64,000 bases of DNA from an uncultured Dorea sp. GTDB lineage: Bacteria > Bacillota > Clostridia > Lachnospirales > Lachnospiraceae. The stretch spans positions 47,982 through 111,981 of the forward strand of contig CAJUMF010000009.1 in the NCBI GenBank assembly GCA_910586965.1, read 5' to 3'. Below, piece by piece: positions 8,591 through 16,441 of this stretch. The translations under genes were made by a program, and so were the position numbers. How positions within the stretch are numbered: the first letter of the stretch is position 1; the number at the start of each line of letters is the position of its first letter. The notes beneath the pieces were generated by a model. It was not told where the DNA came from. It saw only the letters and a program-made list of their open reading frames with translations, and did not search any database.

Positions 8591-9244
8591 TCACTTGTAC
8601 TTTTTTGCATTCACATTTTCAAATTCGGCAAATACATTCCTGAAAAAATAAGACTTCACATAACTCAGCAGTGCAAATCCTGCCGTCAGCCAGAAAAAAA
8701 GCATTTTCGCCGTCATCCGGGGAGTGCAGACTGTCACTGCCGCTGCCGCCGCCGTGATAAGAAACAGCGCTGTCGTATAGCCAATCCTGCTCCCGCCGAT
8801 GATCAGGGAATTTTTCATGCACACCCAAAGGTTGTCCCGGAATCTTGCCATATAGGGGAACACATACAAAAAAACTACCAGTATTATGATTCCTATTGCA
8901 AAGGTACTGGTAAGAAACAGTCCTTTTAGCCCCCCGTGAAATACCCGGACTGCCTTAAGATCCAGAATAAAGACCGTTCCCGCCCCTGCCATCGCCATCC
9001 AGCAGACTGTTCCCTGACGGAAATTCTGCACAAATTCCTTCCAGTATCCTCTGAACACATACCCTTCCTCACCCTTCACCATCTTAAGATTGACGCTGTA
9101 GAGAGCGGTAAGTGCCGCGCCCGCCGTCACAAGGGGAATACAGCTTACCAAAAAGCAAAGGTTAAGTATCACCAGATTTACAAATTTATTCAGCGCGCCC
9201 ATCACCGGGCTGTCCATGCCGGAAAATCTTTCTGCCATCATCAT
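8591..9244 (-). CDS. YesL-like DUF624 membrane protein
   Basis: This 217-residue protein has about five membrane helices and a basic N-terminal region. It opens with NKFVNLVILNLCFLVSCIPL, the pattern of the DUF624/YesL family found beside YesM/YesN two-component systems and sugar importers. Its start overlaps the stop of the preceding binding-protein gene (ATGA at 9241-9244), so the two are translationally coupled. Function is not established for the family; an accessory role in sensing or transport is inferred from constant gene neighbourhood. Confidence 0.8.
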   Translation of the reverse strand: MMMAERFSGMDSPVMGALNKFVNLVILNLCFLVSCIPLVTAGAALTALYSVNLKMVKGEEGYVFRGYWKEFVQNFRQGTVCWMAMAGAGTVFILDLKAVRVFHGGLKGLFLTSTFAIGIIILVVFLYVFPYMARFRDNLWVCMKNSLIIGGSRIGYTTALFLITAAAAAVTVCTPRMTAKMLFFWLTAGFALLSYVKSYFFRNVFAEFENVNAKKYK

Positions 9245-10566
9245 TCCTCCTTATCCCCGGAACCTTTTTTTAATCCGCTGCCGGCAAGCTCCTCCGCCTC
9301 TTCCGCCAGGGCATAGCCGCTGAGCTGGCGGTTCTGGTCTGCGTATGCGAGAATCTCATCAAGAGATTTCCCGCCTTTCATCCAAAGTAACTGCTGCTGC
9401 GCCATCATGTTCTGAAAACGCCACACAAGCTGTGCGTTTCCCACAGTCACGTCGATGACCTTTCCCTCCTTTTCATACCGGTCAATATCCGCCTGTATCC
9501 GATTCCTATACACCGGCTCAATTCCCTTCACCACCGACGAGGACTGGGTAAAGCTTAAGATTTCCTGCAAAAGCTCCTGGTCTTCAAGCAAGGAGAAAAA
9601 GATATCGTCAATCAGTTCCTCCTGGGCGGTATCCGCACTTTTCATGAACGTCATGTTCGTTTCCCGGATCAGCTTTGCATCTCCGGCCTCATTGGGATAG
9701 GGGAATATACCAAAGTCAATATCATCCCCGTACTGGTTCGCGAACTGCATCGACCAGGAGCCGGTCAGATACATAGCTGCCTCCCCCTGGGTAAAACGGT
9801 CGTCACTTTCAAACTGATCGATCTGGAGTGCGTCCTTCCACGAATGTTCCAGAATAAATCGATTATTCTCATAACTTTTGATCACTTTTTCGTTTCCCCC
9901 GAAATTACTCCTGCCGCTCCTGAAATCATCGCCCCAGGCAGGATTATCCGTAAAAATATCATTCATCATATACTGCATCGTCATATTGGCTACCTTCCAG
10001 CTCTCCTGATAGTGGGAGGCAAAAGGCACGATATGGTTCTGCTCCAGGACAGCAATAATATGCTGCAGCTCCTCCGTCGTCTTTGGAGGATGCAGGTCAT
10101 AGGCTTTAAACAGATTTTTATTGTAGATTACGCCCTGATACCATGCGTTGTATGGCATCCCGTACACTTTGCCGTTGACACTTACGAGCTTACGCGCCTC
10201 GTCTTCCGTCTTCCGGCTACAGCGCTCCGGGATGCTGCCAAGATTCCCCAGCCTGGCGTATGCCTGCACATCCTGTGCCTTCCCGATCATAATATCCGGC
10301 ACATCGCCTGCCGCAAAGCGCCCCTGCATCTGCTGGTGGAACTTGTCTCCCCAGTCCACACATTCCCACGACAGCGACACTTGCGGATAATGCTGCGCCA
10401 TCCATTCATCAATCATATCCTCCACCCCGGCGTCCGATGTGGACTGCCCCGCCAGGACGCTTAAGGTGATTTTTTCCTCATCATTTTCCCGGGGCTGTAT
10501 GGACGTACAGCCGGCAAGGGCTGTGGCTGTAGCCGCCACCAGCAAGACTTGTCTTATCCTTCTCAA
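9241..10566 (-). CDS. sugar-binding lipoprotein adjacent to the two-component system
   Basis: This 441-residue solute-binding lipoprotein has a signal peptide ending in the lipobox ALAGC (about residues 16-20). It is clearly homologous to the frameshifted binding protein at 7221-8508: both have LAGQST, the WECVDWG segment and PDIMIGKAQDV. The start is TTG at 10566, supported by GAGGAGGAGC. This start overlaps the stop of the response-regulator frame once its frameshift is corrected (TTGA). Its place between the response regulator and YesL, apart from the permeases, suggests it presents sugar to the sensor kinase and is not necessarily the transport component. That role is inference. Confidence 0.85.
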   Translation of the reverse strand: MRRIRQVLLVAATATALAGCTSIQPRENDEEKITLSVLAGQSTSDAGVEDMIDEWMAQHYPQVSLSWECVDWGDKFHQQMQGRFAAGDVPDIMIGKAQDVQAYARLGNLGSIPERCSRKTEDEARKLVSVNGKVYGMPYNAWYQGVIYNKNLFKAYDLHPPKTTEELQHIIAVLEQNHIVPFASHYQESWKVANMTMQYMMNDIFTDNPAWGDDFRSGRSNFGGNEKVIKSYENNRFILEHSWKDALQIDQFESDDRFTQGEAAMYLTGSWSMQFANQYGDDIDFGIFPYPNEAGDAKLIRETNMTFMKSADTAQEELIDDIFFSLLEDQELLQEILSFTQSSSVVKGIEPVYRNRIQADIDRYEKEGKVIDVTVGNAQLVWRFQNMMAQQQLLWMKGGKSLDEILAYADQNRQLSGYALAEEAEELAGSGLKKGSGDKEE

Positions 10567-12160
10567 CTTAGCTCCTCCTCACAAAAGCTCCGGTATTCTC
10601 TTGGGCTCATTCCCGTATTTTTCTTGAACACCCGGCTGAAATAGGTATAATCATCGTATCCCACTAAAAAGCTACCTCGGCGAGATTCATTTCTGTATTT
10701 TTCACATACTCCTTCGCCTTCTCAATCCGTTTATTTGTGATATAAAAAATCAGATTCTCTCCAATCTCCTGCCGGAATACTTTGGAAAAATAGGAACTCT
10801 CTACATGGTACTGCTCCGCCAGCGAGCCTAAGGACAGCTCCTCAGAATAATGCCCGTCAATCCATTCCGCCGCCTGACGCACGATACCTCTCATCGTGTC
10901 CGTCACTGTCTCCTTCCTCTCCGGCGTGCAGTATTCAATCATCTCCTCAAATGCCTCGCAAAGGGCCGCTGTGTCAAGGTTCTCCGTAATCTTCTCCACG
11001 GATTCCGCCACACTCTCCATATCCCCGGCTTTCAGATAGCCTTTGCTCTGCACGGAATGATCCAGCATCAGATTCAGGATCTGACGCACTGTCTGCTTTA
11101 CCTCCAGATAACTCCATCGATTTTTTGCACAGGAGCGAAGACCTGCTTTTTCAAATATGACCTCCCTGACCGTCTCCATCTTCCCTGCCCTTAACGCGCT
11201 CTTTAGCTGTTTCTCATGATCATGGGTAAAATGGCACTTCACCTTGTCGCCGCCGTGGCTGTCTCCCCGGGATGAGAGCACTTCATCCTTTTTATCGTAA
11301 CCACGCGTCATCAAAAGCCCTACCGCCTCCACATACGCCTTATGGAGATTTTCCAGGGAGTAAGAATGACCGCTGACACAGATCGTGACGCAGGATTGGA
11401 TTGTTACAGACAGTCTTGCCTTTGTCTTTTCCGCCAGCTCAAGGAGCTCCTTCCCAAACTTTTCTGTCACGACGATAAATTCATTCAGCCGGTAGATATA
11501 GTTGAACACGATCATATCTTCCTTCCCGAATATTTTTTTCATCTCTTTTTTTATCCGATAGGCCAGCAAATCTATGTCGCCGCCCCTGGCCCGCACAATC
11601 TTCGGGAAATTATGTATTTTTACAAGCATAAGGCTCATGCTGGTAAACTCTGGAAATCCTCCTTCCGGCGCAGACGGCATGATCAGCGTTTCATTCTGCT
11701 GCAGGATCTGGCTGAACTCCCGGTCCTGCATGACCGATGCCGCCTTCAAAAGCTCAAGCCGCTCGCTCTCATGCTCCGCGATGATTTCCAAGGCTTTCGT
11801 GACTGCATTGACCAGATCGATTTTTGCAATCGGCTTGATCAGGCAATTGATGGCTCCCGACATAAATGTTCCCTTTACATAGTCAAAATCATCGTAACCG
11901 CTGATGACAAAGGTGACGATATCCGGATAACGTTTCTGCACGGTCTGCAAAAGATCCACCCCGCCGACAAAAGGCATATTTATATCTGTGATCAGAATAT
12001 CCGGCCGGTTTTCTTCTATCTTACGCAGCGCATCCTCTCCGTCCGCCGCCGGTTCCAAAAATTCCAGCATATATTCCTCCCAGCGTATCATATGCCGGAG
12101 CTTTTCCCTCGTCCAATATTCGTCATCTGCAATTAAAATCGTATACTTTTTCTTATCCAT
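10563..12160 (-). pseudogene. YesN-like response regulator (REC + AraC HTH), frameshifted near the C-terminus
   Basis: The N-terminal receiver domain (about residues 5-125) contains the acidic pair DDE, the phospho-acceptor in DILITDINMPF and the conserved lysine in CLIKPIAK. The AraC-type DNA-binding domain starts near residue 430. The frame stops early at 10664 after NLAEVAF because of a run of five T on the coding strand (plus-strand A at 10666-10670). With six T it continues through GYDDYTYFSRVFKKNTGMSP to a stop at 10563, giving 532 residues and completing the second helix-turn-helix. As written, the recognition helix is missing and DNA binding should fail. Partner kinase gene is 7 bases upstream. 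Confidence 0.87.
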
Positions 12161-12167
12161 CTCTTTC

Positions 12168-13928
12168 TCACTGTTCCCTTGGTAATGTCATCCGTATACT
12201 GGTTCCTTCTCCTAACCGGCTTTCCACAGAAAGGCCGTAGCTCTCCCCGTAAAGCATCTTCAAACGGGCATTGATGTTGTAAAGGCCTATGGAATTGCCT
12301 TCCTCAATATAGGAAAGGTCATTCCTCCTTAACCTCTCATTCAGCTCGTCCGCCTCCATGCCTACCCCGTTATCTGCGATGCAGATCTTTAAAAGCCCTT
12401 CCTCCGCCTCGGTTTTTATCTTAATCTCCTTATCTCCCCGCTTATTTCTCAAGCCGTGGTTCAGTGCATTTTCCACAATAGGCTGTAAGGAAATCCTCGG
12501 AATCTTATCCTGCAGCGTCCTTTCATCTATCTCGTAGATGTAATTCACATGATCCTGCATACGAACGCTCATGACATAGCTGTAATTTTTCAGGTGCATG
12601 ATCTCCTTCGCAACCGTAGACAGATGCTCTTTCATATTCAGGCTGTACCGGAATATGTTGGAAAGCGACTGGCTTAATAGGCTTACCTCCCGGCAGTTTT
12701 TCACCTCCGCGATGCTGCTCATGGTATCCAGCGTATTATAAAGAAAATGAGGATTGATCTGCGCCTGCAGCGCCTTGTACTCTGCCTGCGCCAGGAGCCG
12801 GTTAGCCTGATTCTCCCTCTCCCTTAACTCCTCTGTCTGGTCGAGCATCTCATTAAAGCTGGTTCCCAGTCTTCCAATCTCATCTTTGCTCTTAAGCACC
12901 GACCTTAACTTTCGGTCTCCGTCCTTGATCCTTTGTATCGTATCCATCAGCGACTCCAGCGGGCGCGTCACGCTCTTTGACACTGCCGCCGTGAGCGCCG
13001 ATGCCAACAGGATCATCAGAGATGCGATGAGGATCAGGTTGACCGTCAGATTTTTCTGATTCTGCCGCAGTACCGACTGGGGCATCAGGGAATACGCGGT
13101 CAGATTGTATTTATCCTGCTTGATCTTAAACAGCTCCTGTCTGGAGTTTTCTGCGATGACCGCCTCTCCTCCCGACGCAATCTGCCTGGAAATCTCTGCA
13201 TAGTAATCCTTTTCCTTATCGGTTGTCTCCCCCAGGGAAACTACCGGCCGGTCCCGCTCCGGCTGCAGCCAGATATACATCGTATTGTCTGTCAGGTACT
13301 TTTCCATGATGGAGACAAATGCTTTGCTGTCCACGTCACAGACAATATAGCCAATCTTATCTCTGGGATTGCTGTTGCCGTAGAGCTTTAGGACAAACCG
13401 GATGATATCCTTTCCTCTGTGGGGATTAAAATAACTGGAGATCAGCATCGCCGTCTCGTCAGACTCCACATAATCCATAACTGTGCCCGCATTCTCCTGT
13501 TCCTTATCCGCGTAGATATCTGTCTGGTAATTATGCCGGGGCGTCACGGCTCTGCGGTATGTACTGATAATCTCGTGGTCCGTCGTATACAGATAGAGGG
13601 AAACCACGCTGTCCGCCGACTCAAACTTGCTGACCGCGATGTCATATGCCTTCCGGTAAAATTCAGCCCTTAAGATATCAATATCCTTTTCCTGCCTTAA
13701 TTCCTTGATAAAAGAACTCTCTGTATAGATTTCTATAAGGTTATTCTCAATATTTTTCACAAAAGCATAGAGCTCATTCTGCATGTTCTGCAGAGAATTT
13801 TCGCTCTCTTCCTTCGCCTGGCTGTAAATAAGCTTTGATGAAGTCTCCTGAAATAATATAGTCTGCAGGATAAGCGCAAACAGAATGCTGCCCAGACACA
13901 TGACAAGAATTTTAGAACGCAGTTTCAT
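12168..13928 (-). CDS. YesM-like sensor histidine kinase
   Basis: This 586-residue membrane kinase has a membrane helix at about 7-27, an extracellular sensor domain (about 28-290), a second helix (about 295-315) and a HAMP region. The His_kinase box is QINPHFLYNTLDTMSSI, with the phospho-accepting His. The ATPase domain contains PIVENALNHGLRNK (N box) and ICIADNGVGM (G1). The ATG at 13928 follows AAAGGAGGG. It should phosphorylate the adjacent response regulator in response to an extracellular sugar, possibly through the nearby binding lipoprotein. Confidence 0.92.
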   Translation of the reverse strand: MKLRSKILVMCLGSILFALILQTILFQETSSKLIYSQAKEESENSLQNMQNELYAFVKNIENNLIEIYTESSFIKELRQEKDIDILRAEFYRKAYDIAVSKFESADSVVSLYLYTTDHEIISTYRRAVTPRHNYQTDIYADKEQENAGTVMDYVESDETAMLISSYFNPHRGKDIIRFVLKLYGNSNPRDKIGYIVCDVDSKAFVSIMEKYLTDNTMYIWLQPERDRPVVSLGETTDKEKDYYAEISRQIASGGEAVIAENSRQELFKIKQDKYNLTAYSLMPQSVLRQNQKNLTVNLILIASLMILLASALTAAVSKSVTRPLESLMDTIQRIKDGDRKLRSVLKSKDEIGRLGTSFNEMLDQTEELRERENQANRLLAQAEYKALQAQINPHFLYNTLDTMSSIAEVKNCREVSLLSQSLSNIFRYSLNMKEHLSTVAKEIMHLKNYSYVMSVRMQDHVNYIYEIDERTLQDKIPRISLQPIVENALNHGLRNKRGDKEIKIKTEAEEGLLKICIADNGVGMEADELNERLRRNDLSYIEEGNSIGLYNINARLKMLYGESYGLSVESRLGEGTSIRMTLPREQ

Positions 13929-13971
13929 AGATTTCCCTCCTTTGGCAGCAAAATGTGACTCCTGTATAGAT

Positions 13972-13980
13972 ATTATAACA
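13972..13980 (-). promoter_or_regulatory. extended -10 promoter of the two-component operon
   Basis: On the minus strand TGTTATAAT gives a perfect TATAAT with the TGn extension, 44 bases before the kinase start. No strong -35 is needed with an extended -10. Confidence 0.6.
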
Positions 13981-14056
13981 TGAGGGAGCGGTAATCTATT
14001 TGACCTTTTTAGAAAAAATAGTTGGATTTATTTGTAGTAATTTACTTCCATAAAAA

Positions 14057-14082
14057 ACAGACGCCCATTTCTAAACGCCTGT
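14057..14082 (-). terminator. terminator of the three-gene nuclease operon
   Basis: On the minus strand ACAGGCG pairs with CGTCTGT (one G-U), followed by six T; it lies 23 bases after the nuclease stop. Confidence 0.75.
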
Positions 14083-14104
14083 AAATTATAACCTCATATA
14101 CTGT

Positions 14105-14818
14105 TCATCGCTCCGCGGGATGTTTTGAAAGGTACTTCGAGTAATCCGTATCAAATTGCAATGAATTTAACTGTTCCTCGATAATCCGGAGTACATTTTT
14201 CCCTTCAAGAATCGATTCAAAGTCTTTTATAGAAAAATCAATAATGCAATATCTATCCTCAATCTTCTCCTTATGAAGATAAAACTTTTTAATAAGTCCT
14301 GTTCCATTGCTCCAACCTGTACCACTCACTCCATGATAAGAAAACAAAATCCCAATTTTCACACTATTTGTAAGTAACAAGCTACAGAATTTTCCTATAT
14401 ATGTAACATTAACGGATTTATCATAATTTTTACATTCACCCAGGAAATAATCCAATTTGGGATTAATCAAATGATAACTCAACAATATCTTTCCTTTTGG
14501 TGTCAATGATACTATCTGGTCAATTTCATTTGTCGATGTCCGCAGATTCCTGTCCACATAAAATATGCCGCCGGAAATGGTTAATAAATATGATACCAGT
14601 TCCTCTAACGCTTTTCCCTTCATATTGTGTAAATCTGCAGGGGCATTATCCGACTGGCTTTTTTCATCATGCAACTTTTTAAACTCATCCAGCAGCCGGG
14701 CATATTTCTCCTTTTGCAAATCATCAAGCTGACATATCCTGTCATAACGCAATTCATCAGATATATTTTCCAATACATTCAGTGCCTTAGATATCTCCAT
14801 ATCAGATATGCTAATCAT
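14105..14818 (-). CDS. Mrr-like PD-(D/E)XK restriction-fold nuclease
   Basis: This 237-residue protein has a helical, coiled-coil-prone N-terminus (about 1-60) and then a restriction-fold core. The core elements are an acidic helix KGKALEELVSYLL (Glu72/73), TSTNEIDQIV with the metal ligand Asp100, and LGECKNYDK with the Glu128-x-Lys130 pair, followed by helix and strand elements. This order is that of Mrr/type IV restriction endonucleases. I chose ATG 14818 (AAGGTGG six bases upstream) over the GTG at 14821. It overlaps the upstream zinc-ribbon gene by 8 bases. Both partners in the operon are uncharacterised. The region is markedly more AT-rich than the flanking metabolic genes, suggesting acquisition by transfer. 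Target and trigger are unknown. Confidence 0.75.
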   Translation of the reverse strand: MISISDMEISKALNVLENISDELRYDRICQLDDLQKEKYARLLDEFKKLHDEKSQSDNAPADLHNMKGKALEELVSYLLTISGGIFYVDRNLRTSTNEIDQIVSLTPKGKILLSYHLINPKLDYFLGECKNYDKSVNVTYIGKFCSLLLTNSVKIGILFSYHGVSGTGWSNGTGLIKKFYLHKEKIEDRYCIIDFSIKDFESILEGKNVLRIIEEQLNSLQFDTDYSKYLSKHPAER

Positions 14819-15176
14819 CACGCACCACCTTATAAATCAAAAAAGAGTTTTCTAACGCAGGAAGTTCACTATGACATAATTCACATGCAAAGCTATCCGG
14901 CAATTCATTGAACAAACGCACTGTTCCCATAGACTTCTGACAGTTACTGCAATATAATTCATAATAGCTTTGTAAAACTCCCTGTTCCTCCAGAGCTGAT
15001 AAAAAATCGTAGATTTCCGGCAATGATAAAGAAAATTTTCTCTTTAAAACACCAGGATAAATCCACATATTCACCTTATAACGCCTGAAGAAATCAATTA
15101 ACGCGGCAATATTTGTATCGTTATTCAATTTGTGCCGTATCGTCGTTTCTATGACTGACAATGTATTTGATAACAT
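14811..15176 (-). CDS. small winged-helix/zinc-ribbon protein
   Basis: This is a 121-residue protein I do not recognise as a named family. Residues about 22-72 look like a winged helix (IAALIDFF, PGVLKRKFSLSLPEIYDFLSALEEQGVL). Next comes a zinc-ribbon with Cys76-x2-Cys79 and Cys98-x2-Cys101. The combination suggests a nucleic-acid-binding or adaptor protein. It overlaps the upstream gene by 56 bases and the nuclease gene by 8, so the three are almost certainly co-translated as a unit. It could target the nuclease or sense its trigger; this is inference. Confidence 0.7.
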   Translation of the reverse strand: MLSNTLSVIETTIRHKLNNDTNIAALIDFFRRYKVNMWIYPGVLKRKFSLSLPEIYDFLSALEEQGVLQSYYELYCSNCQKSMGTVRLFNELPDSFACELCHSELPALENSFLIYKVVRDD

Positions 15177-16209
15177 AATTCATCCGCTCCATTCCAATTA
15201 AAACATTACTATAATAATGTTGTATTAAACAATATTCATTATTCATGTAATTAAATACAAATTTCACACGAATACTTCTTGTTTTGATTTCATTCTCCCA
15301 CATCAGCTCAACCCATGGGTAATCTGACATTTCTTCCATCTCAAACATAAATTGTTCCAAGGCCTCTCTAAAATCCGGAACCATTTCCAATTCTGCTTGA
15401 TTATCGCTTAATAAAGACCTTAATTCTCCCAGGAAAGGCAGAACATATTCCTGATTATTCCCAACCTCTAACTGTGCATTTCCTCCGCTTGGAAGTTTCA
15501 TATACTGAGCGATTAATTTCACTTTACTGTCGTGTTTACAAGCATTGACCATAAAGTCTAAATTTAATGGATACAGCTCGCACTCAAAATGAGATTTAAG
15601 ATATTCTATCATTTCTGCTATTAAATCCGCATAAATAGTCTGTTCTTTCCTGTCTGATAGAAATACTCTTTTTAAGACATCGAATCGGAATTCTATAAGC
15701 TCGCCTTCCTCATGAAAGACTACTAAAAATGGATACTTTGCTAAAAATTCCTGTTGAGTTAATGGGTGAACTGCCGCAAACGCCAAATTAAATTTCAAAA
15801 AATAATAACTCTCTGAACTATATGCTACCGGTTCTCCAAAAGAAGTAAAAAGATATTCATTTTCACAGCACTCCTTTAAAGGAGACATACTGCTCACCTT
15901 TCCCAAAACTTTTGCAAAGTCATCACATGTAAAAATCACAGAATATTTATAGTCCTTTACAAACTCCCATTTTTCAAAAAAATAACAAGCTCTTTTGCTT
16001 TGACGTATACATGTCACCAATTGGTCAGTCAACGCTTTTTCTGAAATATCAATAACTTCCGTTCCATCCAGACAAAGTTGTCCGGAAGTGTCTGATTCCT
16101 TAGTTGCAATACTATTTTGGATAAATTGTTTTACTAAATAGCGTTTTACTTTATCCGGATACAATTCTACCGTTTTTTCAAGGTATTCCAAATAATTTTC
16201 CTGTAACAT
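15121..16209 (-). CDS. uncharacterised protein, first gene of the nuclease operon
   Basis: This is a 362-residue soluble protein with no family I can name and no signal peptide or membrane helix. It is acidic and mixed alpha/beta, with a Trp/Tyr-rich stretch near the C-terminus (YPWVELMWENEIKT) followed by strand-like segments. The ATG at 16209 has AGAGGAG six bases upstream, so I prefer it to the in-frame GTG at 16233. It is the promoter-proximal gene of the three-gene operon and overlaps the zinc-ribbon gene by 56 bases. It may be the sensor or substrate-recognition component of a defence-type system; no motif proves that. Confidence 0.65.
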   Translation of the reverse strand: MLQENYLEYLEKTVELYPDKVKRYLVKQFIQNSIATKESDTSGQLCLDGTEVIDISEKALTDQLVTCIRQSKRACYFFEKWEFVKDYKYSVIFTCDDFAKVLGKVSSMSPLKECCENEYLFTSFGEPVAYSSESYYFLKFNLAFAAVHPLTQQEFLAKYPFLVVFHEEGELIEFRFDVLKRVFLSDRKEQTIYADLIAEMIEYLKSHFECELYPLNLDFMVNACKHDSKVKLIAQYMKLPSGGNAQLEVGNNQEYVLPFLGELRSLLSDNQAELEMVPDFREALEQFMFEMEEMSDYPWVELMWENEIKTRSIRVKFVFNYMNNEYCLIQHYYSNVLIGMERMNYVIKYIVSHRNDDTAQIE

Positions 16210-16353
16210 GCAGCTCCTCTTTTCTGTACTCACTTCTTTGGTTTGATTATACGTTATTTAACCTCAAAAATCTATCAATATTTCTATATTTCACAAACTT
16301 AATTTCTTTAAACCAGAGTTTATCCGCTGCATGTATTGTTCGTAAGCGCAAAA

Positions 16354-16409
16354 AGAAGAACCTCGCCGAAAACCAAATACTAAAATCCTGGTTCCGGCAA
16401 AGTTCTTCT
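16354..16409 (-). terminator. terminator of the glycyl radical enzyme operon
   Basis: AGAAGAAC (16354-16361) pairs with GTTCTTCT (16402-16409) with further GCCG/CGGC pairing inside. On the minus strand the stem runs into TTCTTTTTG. Confidence 0.7.
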
Positions 16410-16441
16410 CATTTTAAAGCAAAAGTATTAAAATATAAGCC

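Noticed and set aside
11342..12136. Long plus-strand open frame (264 codons) opposite the response-regulator gene
   Set aside because: It is antisense to a clear receiver/AraC gene, has no ribosome site or domain, and its codon pattern mirrors the coding strand.
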